DNA of 64,000 bases, from assembly GCF_964656455.1 (NCBI RefSeq), contig NC_135722.1, forward strand, positions 87,291,313-87,355,312, read 5' to 3'. Position 1 is the stretch's first letter; every line of letters begins with the position of its first letter. The position numbers were made by a program, and so were the translations under genes. The DNA is from Halichoerus grypus. Its lineage: Eukaryota > Chordata > Mammalia > Carnivora > Phocidae. Under the pieces are notes generated by a model. The model was not told the origin of the DNA and made no database searches. It was given only the letters and a program-made list of their open reading frames with translations. Positions 46,561 through 57,720 of the stretch are shown piece after piece.

Positions 46561-47430
46561 CATGGAAACCATCTGACTTCACAGTTGTTTGTGGAGTGCA
46601 GATGGGTGAAAAGTGGGATTTGAGTTGATCACAGTTCCAAGAGCACAGCTCTTAGGCTTCACTAATGGAAGTACAAAGCACAGACTGTGGGTAGAGCGTT
46701 GGGTCCAATTGTTGAAACCACCCTTTAAATGCAACTTGACTCTCTAGGATAGGGTGATGGAAACAATATCATGTCTGGAATTTCTAGATGAACTAGACTA
46801 TGAGCTCCTAAAGAGGGGGGAAAGCTGTGTCTTATCATCTTTGTATCCCTAGCAAGTAGCATTATACACAGAGTATGGGCTCTGTGTAGGCCCACTGCAT
46901 ATATTAAGTGAAGGTGGAGGGAGTTTAGTCCAATGTGACTTAGCAGGAGTATAAGACGCTGCCTTTGAATATTTGCGGGGCCTTCACTTGGACAATGAGA
47001 TTTCTAATGTGTGGCTCCAGAGTATGAAATGAAGACTCTTGAGTAGCTGGCTTTACCTTCATGAACACCAACAAAGGAATGGGCTGCCTACTCGAGCAGC
47101 ATAGTGCCTCCCTCCCCACCGGACGTGCAAGCAGAGACTAGGACAACCTGTGGATTCTGAGGAGGAAGTGCCCTCCGGCACATGCGAGGTTAACCAAGTG
47201 GTCTCTCTGGTCCCATCCAACGGGCTTTAGGACTTGGGAGACTCTACACTTGAACATGAGAAAGGTATGTCTCCTTCAAATATCCTTTTAGTAGACCACT
47301 GTCAGTGTTTCTCATTAGATACCCACTCAGTGCTTCCTTGGTTTTTCTCCACAGTGTGGATTCTAGAAAACAACAGAAAATCACAGCTGCTTTTTTTTAA
47401 AAACCGATTTTTAAAGTTTGGTTTTTTTTT
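46560..47430. other. Intron 1 stretch without recognised elements
   Basis: No repeat or coding signal recognised. Confidence 0.4.
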
Positions 47431-47434
47431 TAAC

Positions 47435-47710
47435 CAAACACGTATTTTATTTTATTTTTTTATTGAAGTGTAGTTGACATACGATTTTGTATTAGTTTTC
47501 GGTGTACAACACAGCTTCCACATTTGTGTAGGAAGCGACACATCTAGCTACCATCTGTCACCATACAAAGCTGTTACACGCCAGTAACTGTAGTCCCGAT
47601 GCCATACATTGTATACCCACGTCTTCTTTATTTTATAACTGCAAATCTGTACCTTTTAATCCCTTTCCCCTATTTTTGCCCATTTACCAGCTCTTTAAAA
47701 CAAATTCTTG
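47435..47710 (-). repeat. LINE-1 3' UTR fragment, antisense
   Basis: TTTATTGAAGTGTAGTTGAC, TTCGGTGTACAACACAGCTT and TTTTTGCCCATTTACCAGC are the reverse of a LINE-1 3' UTR. Confidence 0.8.
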
Positions 47711-48154
47711 TAGTCTCACCAAGTGGTCTCTTTGTTTTATGCATTTTATAGACTTACCTATTACCTCAGAAGCCATAAAAATCCAAGAACTCGAGGGTAA
47801 ATGTCACTGTTTACCAGAAAATGCATGCCAAGCTAAAGGGAAACCCTAAAGAACAGTTATACACTCAAGCCCCGTTGAGACTGGTTAGCTCAGCACAGAG
47901 AAAACCCATGCGTCCATCCTCCTCACAGGCCCCTCTCAGACACAGTCCCCTGATTCTTGTGACGTGCCCTTACCAGTGTACCCCCTCCCCCCCATCCCCA
48001 CGGTGCCTGACCCCAGGCGCCTTTCCTCCGGCAGCCAGCGTGACGGTGGCCTGCACCTTCGTCTCTCCGCCAGCCTGCCAGGCCCTGGGAAGCAGCTGTG
48101 CTTTAGGCACCTTGTCTCTACATAGGACACCTGAGGGACAACACGGCCCCAAAA

Positions 48155-48275
48155 TATAAATGCAGGTTTTGGGAGTCAGACGTAAATTTGAGTTCAGACA
48201 AACAAGTTGGGTAGTCCCAGTGGAATTCATTCATCTCTCTGAGCCCCATTTTTCTAAACTGTGAAATGAAGACAA
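48155..48275 (-). repeat. MIR SINE fragment
   Basis: TTTGGGAGTCAGACGTAAAT, TTGAGTTCAGACAAACAAG, ATTCATCTCTCTGAGCCCCA and CTAAACTGTGAAATGAAG are the reverse of MIR. 47710-48155 has no recognised element. Confidence 0.75.
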
Positions 48276-48364
48276 AAGTAATTAATTATGCGCTAGGATT
48301 ATACTGGGAATTAAATGACATTTTTGTGAGTTTTATTAATGAAGAGCTCCTTAAACACCTGCTT

Positions 48365-48860
48365 AAAATAATGGACACAAAGACAGAGAAAGACAAATAC
48401 TGTCTGGTATCTCATACATGGGATCTAAAAAAAAGTCTAACTCATAGAAACAGAGTAAAAAAGTAGTTCCCAGGGGCTAGAAGATGGGGAAAATAAGACA
48501 GGCTGGCAAAAGGGTACCATCATTATCATCAGATGAGTAAGTTCTGAAGATCTAATGTATAACATGGTGATTATAATTGATAACACCGTATTGTATAATT
48601 AAAATTTGTTGTGGGAGTAGAACTTAAAAATGCTCTTTCACACAAGAAAAAAGAAAGAAAGAAAGAAAGAAAAGAAAAAAGAAAAAAGGAGGGAGGGAGG
48701 AAGGAAGGAAGGAAGAAAGGAAAGTGAGGTGATGGATGTGTTAATTAATTCCATGGGAGAAATCCTTTCGCAGTGGATACATGTATCAAATTATCATATA
48801 TACTTGAAAATCTTAAAATTGCATTTGTCAATTATACCTCAATAAAGCTGGAAACAAATA
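48365..48860 (+). repeat. LINE-1 3' end with embedded purine microsatellite
   Basis: CAAATACTGTCTGGTATCTC, TCCCAGGGGCTAGAAGATGG, AACATGGTGATTATAATTGA and the end ATTATACCTCAATAAAGCTG are LINE-1 3' UTR. The microsatellite at 48645-48724 interrupts it. Confidence 0.88.
48645..48724 (+). repeat. (GAAA)n (GGGA)n (GGAA)n microsatellite
   Basis: AAGAAAGAAAGAAAGAAAGA then GGAGGGAGGGAGGAAGGAAG, inside the LINE-1 end. Confidence 0.97.
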
Positions 48861-48944
48861 ATGGGCACTAGGGATATTAGGTGAATGTGTAGTTATCATG
48901 GTTTAGAAAGTTCCATTTCTGTTTTAAAGTATTTATTTAGGAGT

Positions 48945-49340
48945 TAACCTTATGCAATGCACTACACTTTGCTCTGTAGTAACAAATACAAATATGGGAA
49001 AAAAAGAAGTCTTTTGTCCAGGAATTCATAATCTAGTACGGAAACAGATTAAGTAATACCCATAGATATCTATAAAGCAAAGCATTCAATTAAATGTAGA
49101 ATAAAGAATAGAAGGCCTGTAGAAATTCGGTAGAGGGAATGAAAACTTCTGCCCACCATGTTCAGGGAAGACGATGGCAGTGAGCTGCGCTCTGAGTAAC
49201 AGGATTTTGATCGGCAGAAGGAACGAATGGAGGCACTCTAAGCAGAAGGAATATCATGACCAAGATAAAAAGACCAAAACATGCAAGACAGGCTAGGGAG
49301 AAAAAGTCACGGAAGAGAATTAGAGACTGGCATTCGGATG
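48945..49340 (-). repeat. LINE-2 3' fragment
   Basis: GTCCAGGAATTCATAATCTA, GTTCAGGGAAGACGATGGCA and GAACGAATGGAGGCACTCTA are weak reverse LINE-2 landmarks. Confidence 0.5.
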
Positions 49341-52230
49341 TGAAACAGAGTTTCTGTACTTTTAACCTCTCTTGTCTTTTGAAAGTCACTGTTTCTTTCA
49401 AGTTCTCCTGGGAGCCAACATGGTATGTCTGAGCTTTTCCTTCTACCATATGCATTACTAAAATGATTTTAATTTATCATCTTTAAATGTAAAGGTATAT
49501 TATCAGTTAGGAAGGTGTTACATTAGTCTGGGTAATGATGGCCTGAACTATGAGTATCGGTGAAGAGACAGGCAAAAAAGAAAAACTCCACACTTTATGG
49601 AGACGGACCAGAGGTGGGGGTAAAGGAGAAATCAGGGAGACTCATGCCACAGCTTGCTGCCTGGGACCAGGCAAATGGTGATCCCATTAAATAACTGATG
49701 GATGTCAAAAGCAAGACCTCCTTGGAAGGAAGGGACACAGAAAGGAAGATGAATTTGGTTTCAGACTTGCAGACTCTATGGTACGAGTGTAAATTTGTCA
49801 CCTCCATGAGACAGTCAACTCAAGTCACCTACCCTCTGGAGGGTGAGCAGCACAGAAAACTCCCTTGGTTTTATTATACTATTGTCGGAATGTCTCAGAA
49901 CGGCTTCAGGTCCAGAGGAAAGATACGCTTCTGCCCAAATGCTCAGAGGCCTTCAACCCCTCAGAGCATTAAGGGGCTGGATTTCACTGCATCCGATGGA
50001 AATCTCTCTCAGATCATACGATGGTCACAAGGAAGCAAAACATGGATCAAGAGGATATATGTATGAATGTATATATAACCCACATATTTTTTGCATACTT
50101 CCAAATTGCATTGTTTATGCAGCTGTTCACAAACTCAGCTTCTCTGTTTATTTTTGTCCTTAGAGGAAACAGAGCAGAGGGTTCTGCCTATTAGGCGAAG
50201 GGAGATCAAAGAGTCCCCTTCCCGGCCGGAGAGGGTATCCCACTAAAGCCTTCCATCTGAGCGGAGATCAAAACAAGCCCGCTGCCCTCTGAATGGCTCC
50301 TCCACCAGCAAGCTTACAATGGCACCTGTTAGAAGCCTCCTTTCACTGCTCACACCAAATGGACAGGCTTTGTGTTTGCCTGGGAATGAAACGTGAAGTA
50401 GCAGCCAGGCTCTCCAAAGAAAAGCACTTCCCACCAGGTTTATTAAGACAACATTCCTCTCACAGAGCAGGTAGCCTCGCTGTTGTTTTATGAACCAAGG
50501 AGGGACAAGAGCCTGGAAAGGTCAACCGGCAAAGGAAAGGTATCCAGCCGTTTGTACACGGACTCGGGAAACAGGCAGATGGCAGACACTTGCTTTCTCT
50601 CTTGGGCCAATGGGGGGCGGGGAAAATAAATCAACGCCCTCTGTGTTTTCTCTTCCCGTCTCTACGATGTGTCACCCTCTTAATTGGTTCTAATCACCTG
50701 AAGCAAGACTATGGAGTGACATCTCTTCCCAGCACCATTTTGGTTGGCACAGGAGACAGGCCTGCCCTTGTAACCTGTGAATAGAGCATTGTTCACCATG
50801 TCAGCCTGCGGCCTCCCGTGAAGCCCTCTCCAATCGGACTGGGCTTTACTTCAGGATGTGCCAATTCCCATCAGAACTGCAACACAGCTGACTGGGTGCG
50901 TGACTGTGGGCTTCGACGCTTCTCCTTCTGGGAAATTCCGGGGCGGAGTGGACACAAGGCAGACTATCTCTCACGGAAACTTGGATCAGATCATTATTTA
51001 GGATGGGAGCCTTGTTCCGCACCCTAAGCCCTGTTCTGGGGCTGCCCTTACCCCTACTGACCTTCCTGTGCCTTCAGAAAAGCACAAGTTGCCATTTGAT
51101 CCACTTGCGGGAGAAGCCATACAGGTCTAGCCCTGCAGGAAACGGGGTGGGGACTTTGGTTACTGCTTTCGGGTCTGGGTACCTGCAATTCTCCAACAAG
51201 TCTACAGCAAAAGACACCAGTCTGTCGTATGACCAACATAAAGTGGACAGTCCTGCTTGGTAGAGGGATACGCCTGGCACAATCCCACTGGCCGGCGCAA
51301 CGGGTGCTGAGTGAGCACCGGGGCCAAAGGCGGGGGGCGAGCGGGGGTGGAGGCTGCCATTGGGAGGCTGAAGGTGGAGACGCCAACAGGGGCCTCCTGG
51401 AGGAACTGGGACTAACATCCAGAGACCGATCCGGATTTCACTCAGCCTTTAAATAGGACTCCTTCCAAGAAGGAGTGCAAGGATCCCCCAGTTTCCATGA
51501 TAAAAATTACAGCTGCAGCACTGCTGTGCTATACCCACTTCTAGGCAAGGAGTAGTGGAAAGGAGGAGAGAATTTATAAGTACACGACTGACAGTGACAA
51601 CCGTCCCAAACAGCTAACTGCTGACTGAGAACCCTTAAGGAGACTGAGAAAACCAATGGAGCTCAAAGCTCTAGAAAGCCTCAGAGATGCCCGGGAGGCC
51701 GGGTCAACCCAAGGACTGCAGCACTTTATTGCAAGGACACCATCAGCATTCCACCGCTCGTCTTATGATGTGCCAATTTCTCCAAACACTGCACATGTGC
51801 GTAAAGAAGTGATTTGCAACTGCTCTCTTCCACCTTGGACCAACTTCTTGAGGTGCCCTGTTGGAGCGCCTCCCTTGGCCTGAACCACTTCCCTCCTTGA
51901 CTGTCTTCTCCTTGGACAGACCTCACGCTCCTCCTGGTTTCTACTGCTGTTGTCTGTTTGTCTGTTTTGGATCTCCCTCAGTGTCTAGAATGTTCTCTTA
52001 CCTACTTAAGACATTCAATTAGCAGTTGTTGCCTGATTTGCTAACTGATTTCTCCAGGAGAGGGTCTACTAGGAACCTGTCACAAGAGGAGTCAACCAAC
52101 CAGTTAATCTTCGGACCACTGAAGTCGCAGTATTTACGAACATAGTGAAATGCTTCCTTTAACTTCTGAAACATTAACATTTCATGAAAGCGTTTCATAA
52201 ATAGCTCATTTTTCTCTTTATAAAACCCTG
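49340..52230. other. 2.9-kb intron 1 stretch without recognised repeats
   Basis: No SINE or LINE recognised. Two TCF/LEF-like sites, AGATCAAAG (50203-50211) and AGATCAAAA (50265-50273), lie in it. The interval 51000-51440 is GC-richer with scattered CpG. Open frames are short and show no domains. Confidence 0.4.
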
Positions 52231-52330
52231 TACATAATGAAGGCATTATTATTCACCCTTCTTCACAGATAAGGAAATTGCAACATTCCCATCTTAAACA
52301 ACCTACCTAGTCACGCACTGATTTTCACAT
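52230..52330 (-). repeat. MIR-like fragment
   Basis: CTTCTTCACAGATAAGGAAA followed by TTGCAACATTCCCATC suggests a MIR piece; orientation is uncertain. Confidence 0.4.
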
Positions 52331-52384
52331 CAGTGCACTTAACTCAATCATTCATTCAAACAGTTGTGGAGTGCTTATCAGATC

Positions 52385-52790
52385 TATACCAGTATGTGAC
52401 ACCTGAGAGTTTACATACATACTCTCATTTAATCACCATAGCAATCCTACGTCGTGGGTATCGCTATGCCTTTTTTTTTTTTTAAGATTTTATTTATTTA
52501 TTTGAGAGAGAGAATGAGAGAGAGAGAGCACATGAGAGGGGGGAGGGTCAGAGGGAGAAGCAGACTCCCTGCTGAGCAGGGAGCCTGATGCGGCACTCGA
52601 TCCTGGGACTCCAGGATCATGACCTGAGCCGAAGGCAGTCGCTTAACCAACTGAGCCACCCAGGCGCCCGCTATGCCTTTTTTTTTAAAGATGAGGAAAC
52701 ATGCTCAGAGTCTCTAAATAATTTGCCCACATTTACACACTTGATGGGCACGGACAGAGAATTCAAACCAAGTCTGTTCCTTAAAAAGCT
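52385..52790 (+). repeat. MIR SINE split by a CAN SINE
   Basis: ATACATACTCTCATTTAATC and ACCATAGCAATCCTACG precede the SINE. AAAGATGAGGAAACATGCTC, ATTTGCCCACATTTACACAC and GAATTCAAACCAAGTCTG follow it. Together they make one MIR. Confidence 0.8.
52471..52668 (-). mobile_element. CAN SINE nested in MIR
   Basis: A full antisense copy ending GAGCCACCCAGGCGCC. CGCTATGCC plus a T-run flanks it (52462-52470 and 52669-52677). Confidence 0.95.
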
Positions 52791-52799
52791 GTAGGCTAT

Positions 52800-53500
52800 G
52801 ATTCATACATAATGATGCTTCTCAGCGAAACCTGGAAAAACAGAGCCAGCACTGAGAGCCAAGCCTCACCACTCCAGGGCACCAATCACCCCACTTCGTC
52901 CCACAGGACAATGACTTACATTTGTTCAGACACTTCTATGTAAGGGTATGTATGTCTTCGACATACTTGTTTTTACGTTACCCACCTTCCTTATCATAAA
53001 CCGCAATCTTTCTACTTTCCTGCAAGCCAAACAACAGGCACTCAAGTCTCTGCCATGCTAAAAACGTGGTTTCTTGACTTATTCCCGTCTCTGACAATTT
53101 CTCCCTTTCCAACTTTTGCCAAATTTCTCACAAGACTGTATTATCTTCACCTTGTCATTACACAGTCACCCCCAAATTCACCGCAATGTTGATTCTGTCC
53201 CAACCATCTGAATGAAAATGGCATGTCAAGGTCATCGACAACCAAGTGTGGATCATGACTGCATTCCTAACCAGCTCCCAGATACTGCTGGTGCCACTGG
53301 CCCATGGACCACACTCAGGATAGTGCTGCTCTGGACGCTTCTCAGTCTTGAGTTAATTGGATCCCTCAGCACTTAACACCCTGATCCCTTATTCCTTTTG
53401 AAATTCATTTCTTGACACTCTTTTCCGATTTTTCTTTCCTCTCTCTGACTGGGGTTTTGCTCAGTCTCCTAGTTCTCTGCTGCTCCTTAAATGCTGGGGT
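52800..53500. other. Intron 1 stretch without recognised elements
   Basis: No repeat or gene that I can support. It may contain the diverged start of the LINE-2 piece that follows. Confidence 0.4.
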
Positions 53501-54205
53501 TCCCCAAGGCTCCCTCCTCGGCCCATTCCCACCACTGCCCTAGTTCACCTTTTGCCTGGATAATGACAAGAGCATCCTAACTGGTTCTCCTGCCTTCAAT
53601 CTTGTGCCTGTCAAAGCCATCCACTAAAATGACTCTCCCCACAAACCAGACCCAAGTGTCAGTCCCTTGCTTAGACCCATGAAGTGATTCCCCAGGGCCT
53701 CCAGAATAGAATAAAACCCCCACTGGCATGGGACCCTTCCTCGTCAACCTCACTTCTCAGCACCATTTCACATTTTGTTCGTACTGACCTGCATGCAGTT
53801 CCCAGACATGTACTATGCTGTCTCAAGCCACATTATCCTTGGTCCTATTTTCCGTCTTCTCAGAATGCCCCCGGCTTCACCCCCAGGAGTCTCATTCCCC
53901 TGGCTAATTCCTATTCATCCTTTAAGGTTCAGCTTGGGCTTTCTTATCCATAAAACCTTCCCCAGCCTTTTCCTGCTGCCTCCTACACAGACTGAGCTAA
54001 ATCCCTTCCTTCGTGCTCCGCTCCCACGGTGCCTCCATGCTTACCTTTTCCGGGGCTCTCCACAGAGCACTTAACTGACTTATAATATGTGTGTATCCCT
54101 TTACCACTCAGTAAGATCCGAGGGGATAATTCATCTTTGTAGCTGCTCCCTCAACCTGGCAAGGCGCAGGCGTCCAATGAATGTTTTCTGAGCTGACTTA
54201 AATCT
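53500..54205 (+). repeat. Long LINE-2 3' fragment
   Basis: GAGCATCCTAACTGGTTCTC, CCTTGCTTAGACCCATGAAG, CCAGAATAGAATAAAACCCC, TTCAGCTTGGGCTTTCTTAT, CACAGAGCACTTAACTGAC and GGCGTCCAATGAATGTTTTC track the LINE-2 3' consensus for 700 bases. Confidence 0.85.
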
Positions 54206-55200
54206 CTATTGCTCCTGTGCCAAATGAAGGTGCGCAGCAGATAAGTCGCCATGGAAGGGTCTATGGTTCTAATCAAAGGACCATCTCTGTAGATTCAAGA
54301 GAAGCAGCCTCTGACTTCCCGTCGAATTTGTTCTCCTGTCCTCCCACTTTGCCCCCTCCGCCAGTCTGAAAGTCTTCCCATGAGAACAGGAATCCAGATG
54401 GGAAGCTGGCTATTTCATCGCACTCCTGGAGAGACTACAGCGCTGACGCACCGTGTGTGACCAGCGCCTACTGATGGCTAATCCAGCGGGCAGACAGGAG
54501 CTGATCTACACAGGCCCTTCTCTCACAAACCCTATCACAGGCACCCCATTCTCTCAAGGTTTTATAAGCCACGTATTATCAAACATGGCTTTTGCCAATA
54601 GTGCCCAACTGTGTTCTGAACAAGGTCAACTAACACATTTGCTGGACTCTCATGCAGATTCTGATGAACTCAGCCAACCAAATGATCAATGAACCAGAAT
54701 CAAAATACTCACACGTGAATCTCTGAAATTCCAATGGGAACAGCAATGATACACTTTTTTTTTTTTTTTTAATTCACCTGTTGCAACTAGGATTCTAATG
54801 CTTTGCAATGAACTGTGAATGGTTAAACTCTCAATTAAATTTACTTCCGCAAACATTTATTGAGCATCTGCTTGGAAGAGGCAAATGTGTATGCATGTAA
54901 TTATATTTTGCATTTTCCTAAGTTTCCTAGTTGATATTGAAGAACCTCCAAGTACGCCACCAACGAACATGATATCTGTGTTCAGAAGAAAAGTTCAAAA
55001 GAAGTGAAACAACTTACTTCAGGAATGTAGGTCACTCTGGGAGCTCATTACAAAATTAAAAGTAAACTCAGTAAATAAATGAGCCTCCATTCCTGGTAAA
55101 ACAAAGCCCTAATTTCGTCAAGAAACATGGATGCTATCCTGACCCCTTAAGACAGTAATGATGAAAAGGGGGGATTTTTGAAGCAACAGTGACTCATGAT
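54205..55200. other. Intron 1 stretch without recognised elements
   Basis: Holds a T-run at about 54757-54770 and otherwise unique sequence. Confidence 0.4.
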
Positions 55201-55217
55201 TCGAAAACACACAACTT

Positions 55218-55414
55218 TTTTTTTTTTTTTTAAAGATTTTATTTATTTGACAGAGAGATACAGTGAGAGAGGGAACACAAGCAGGGGGAGTGGGAGAGGG
55301 AGAAGCAGGCCTCCCGCGAGCAGCGGAGCCCGATGTGGGGCTCGATCCCACGACCCTGGGATCAGGACCTGAGCCGAAGGCAGACGCTTAATGACTGAGC
55401 CACCCAAGCGCCCC
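55218..55414 (-). mobile_element. CAN SINE with perfect 17-bp target duplication
   Basis: TCGAAAACACACAACTT at 55201-55217 and 55415-55431 is identical. Full body, low divergence. First of four antisense copies within 920 bp. Confidence 0.97.
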
Positions 55415-55499
55415 TCGAAAACACACAACTTACCCTAATGGTTTACATTGTCCTTCTGCTACACAGGTATTAGGTTGAGTTTACGTGGGTTTATTTTTA

Positions 55500-55700
55500 T
55501 TTTTAATTTTTTAAAAAGATTTTATTATTTGAGAGAGAGAGAGAGAGAAAGTGCAGGAGGAGGAACAGAGGGAGAGGGACAAGCAGACTCTACATTAAGC
55601 GCAGAGCCCAACACAGGGCTCGATCCCAGGACCCTGAGATGGTGATCTGAGCCCAAATCAAGAGTCAGTCACTTAACTGACAGAGCCACCCAGGTGCCCC
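55500..55700 (-). mobile_element. CAN SINE, serial insertion copy 1
   Basis: Antisense copy of an older type, with AGATGGTGATCTGAGCCCAA in the head. Flanks: TACGTGGGTTTATTTTTA (55482-55499) and TATGTGGGCTTATTTTTA (55701-55718), two mismatches. Confidence 0.93.
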
Positions 55701-55718
55701 TATGTGGGCTTATTTTTA

Positions 55719-55902
55719 ATGATTTTTATTTTCATTTATTTGAGAGACAGAGAGACAGCACGAGCAGGGAGAGGGGCAGAGGCAGGGGGAGAAGCAGGCT
55801 TCCCGCTGAGCTGGGAGCCCGATGCGGGACTCGATCCCAGGACCCTGGGATCATGACCTGAGCCGAGACAGACACTTAACTGACTGAGCCACCCAGGTGC
55901 CC
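55719..55902 (-). mobile_element. CAN SINE, serial insertion copy 2
   Basis: Begins straight after the right flank of copy 1 and ends GAGCCACCCAGGTGCC, followed by TGTGGGTTTGTTTGTTTG, again a copy of the same target. Confidence 0.93.
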
Positions 55903-55929
55903 TGTGGGTTTGTTTGTTTGTTTATTTAT

Positions 55930-56120
55930 AAAGATTTTTTATTTATTTATTGGACAGAGAGAGACACAGTGAGAGAGGGAACACAAGTAGGGGGAGTGGG
56001 AGAGAGAGAAGCAGGCTCCCCATGGAGCAGGGAGCCCGATGCGGGGCTCGATCCCAGGACCCTGGGACCATGACCTGAGCTGAAGGCAGACGCTTAACGA
56101 CTGAGCCACCCAGGCACCCC
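55930..56120 (-). mobile_element. CAN SINE, serial insertion copy 3
   Basis: Starts within a TTTG/TTTA tract and ends GAGCCACCCAGGCACCCC, followed by GTGGGTTTATTTTTA at 56124-56138, identical to the leftmost flank at 55485-55499. Confidence 0.93.
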
Positions 56121-56339
56121 GCCGTGGGTTTATTTTTAAGACACAACTTCCAAAGAGGCATTTCAGACTGTATTATCATTAATATTCTACCAGTATTTTA
56201 TACAACTACACTTCCAACACTACGTAAAGACTGGTGATAAAAATAATTGCCCCAAAGGCCACAAGATCTTCAACCATCAAAATAATGTTCAATCCTATTT
56301 GCTATAACATTCAGGAAAAGGAACTCATTTTAGAAACGT

Positions 56340-56590
56340 CTGCCTCTGCCTATTTATCCTGGAGCCCTCAGCTTAGAGGCTGCCTTCCCTGGGCCTTCCC
56401 TCACTGCTGCCCCAAGTCCTTGTCTGGGTTAGGTGCCCCTCTGCACACTTACCTACCACATCCTGGAATTTGCCATTTGATATTGTACTGATGACTTCAT
56501 ATTTACTCCTCTGCGTCTCCCACAAGAATGAGGGCAGAAACTCTGATGCTCTGTCATCACACCTGGGGGATAAGTGCTTGAGAGTTTTTT
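56340..56590 (+). repeat. LINE-2 3' fragment
   Basis: CCCAAGTCCTTGTCTGGGTT, CACACTTACCTACCACATCC and CCACAAGAATGAGGGCAGAA follow the LINE-2 3' order. Confidence 0.6.
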
Positions 56591-56640
56591 ATTAATGAAC
56601 TTTAGTTGAAACCATAAGGGCTATTTTCTTTGTTTCATTC

Positions 56641-56842
56641 TTTTAAAGATCTATTTATCTGGGAGAGAGTGCATGCACATGAACAGGGGGAGGGGCAAAG
56701 GGAGAGGGAGAGAGAGAATCCTCAAGCAGACTCCCTGCTGAGTGCGGAGCCTAACTCAGGCTTGATCCCAGGACCTTGAGATCATGCCTGAAGCCAAAAT
56801 CAAGAGTCCGCCGCTCAGTCGACTAAACCACCCAGGCGCCCC
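56641..56842 (-). mobile_element. CAN SINE, older copy
   Basis: A diverged antisense copy ending CTAAACCACCCAGGCGCCCC. TTTTCTTTGTTT occurs on both sides (about 56624-56635 and 56847-56858). Confidence 0.9.
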
Positions 56843-56911
56843 ACCTTTTCTTTGTTTTAATCAGAAAGTTCAGTGTGGATCACTCCATTATTTAAGAGTT
56901 AAATTTAATTC

Positions 56912-57301
56912 ACTAGATTTTTTTTAATTCCAATATAATTAACGTACAGTGTTATATTAATTTCAGGGGTACAATATCGTGATTCAACAATTCTATACAT
57001 TACTCAGTTCTCATCGAAATAAATGTGCTCTTAATTCCCTTCACCTATTTCATCCATCCCCCCACCCACCTGTCCTTTGGCAACTACCAGTTTATTCTCT
57101 GTATTTAAGAGTCTATTTTTTTGTTTGTCTCTTTTTTTATTTGTTCACTTGTTTTGTTTCTTAAATTCCACATATGAGTGAAATCATACAGTACTTGTCT
57201 TTCTCTGGCTGACTTATTTCACTTGGCATTATACCCTCTAGATCCATCCATGTTTTTGCAAATGACAAGATTTCATTCTTTTTATGGCTGAGTAATATTC
57301 C

Positions 57302-57344
<43 letters not shown>

Positions 57345-57720
57345 GTGTGCATGTGCGTCCCACATCTTCTTTGTCCACTGATCTCCTGATGGACACTTGG
57401 GCTGCTTCCATAATTTGATTGTTGTAACTAATGTTGCAATAAACATAGGGGTGCATGTATCCCTCTGAATTAGTGTTTTTTTTTATACTCTTTAGGTAAA
57501 TACCCAGAGGTGGAATTACTGGATCACATGGTAGTTCTATTTTTAATTTTTTGAGCAACCTCCATACGGTTTTCCACAGGGGCGGCACCAGTTTGCATTC
57601 CTACCAAAGGTGCACGAGGGTTCCCCTTTCTCCACATCCTCACCGACACTTGCTGTTTCTTGTGGTTTTGATTTTAGCCATTCTGACAGGTGTGAGGTGA
57701 GAGCTCATTGTTAACTCACT
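56912..57720 (-). pseudogene. 5'-truncated LINE-1: ORF2 C-terminus and 3' UTR
   Basis: On the minus strand a frame opens with [20 protein letters not shown] and later reads KMEYYSAIKRMKSCHLQKHG, the conserved end of LINE-1 ORF2. The frame is still open for 116 codons, so the copy is younger than the other LINE-1s here. An (AC)18 microsatellite (57307-57342) sits inside it as a run of Cys-Val codons. Only the 3' end of the element is present, without endonuclease or reverse transcriptase. Confidence 0.9.
57307..57342 (+). repeat. (AC)18 microsatellite inside LINE-1
   Basis: Thirty-six uninterrupted bases of AC. Confidence 0.98.

Noticed and set aside
49698..50163. Overlapping plus-strand frames of 122 and 106 codons as a gene
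   Set aside because: No known domain and no splice or promoter support.
55200..56140. CRISPR-like alternation of repeats and spacers
   Set aside because: The repeats are about 200-bp SINEs with target duplications, in a mammalian genome.
57238..57588. 116-codon minus frame as a host gene
   Set aside because: It is the C-terminal end of LINE-1 ORF2 with an AC microsatellite, not a cellular gene.
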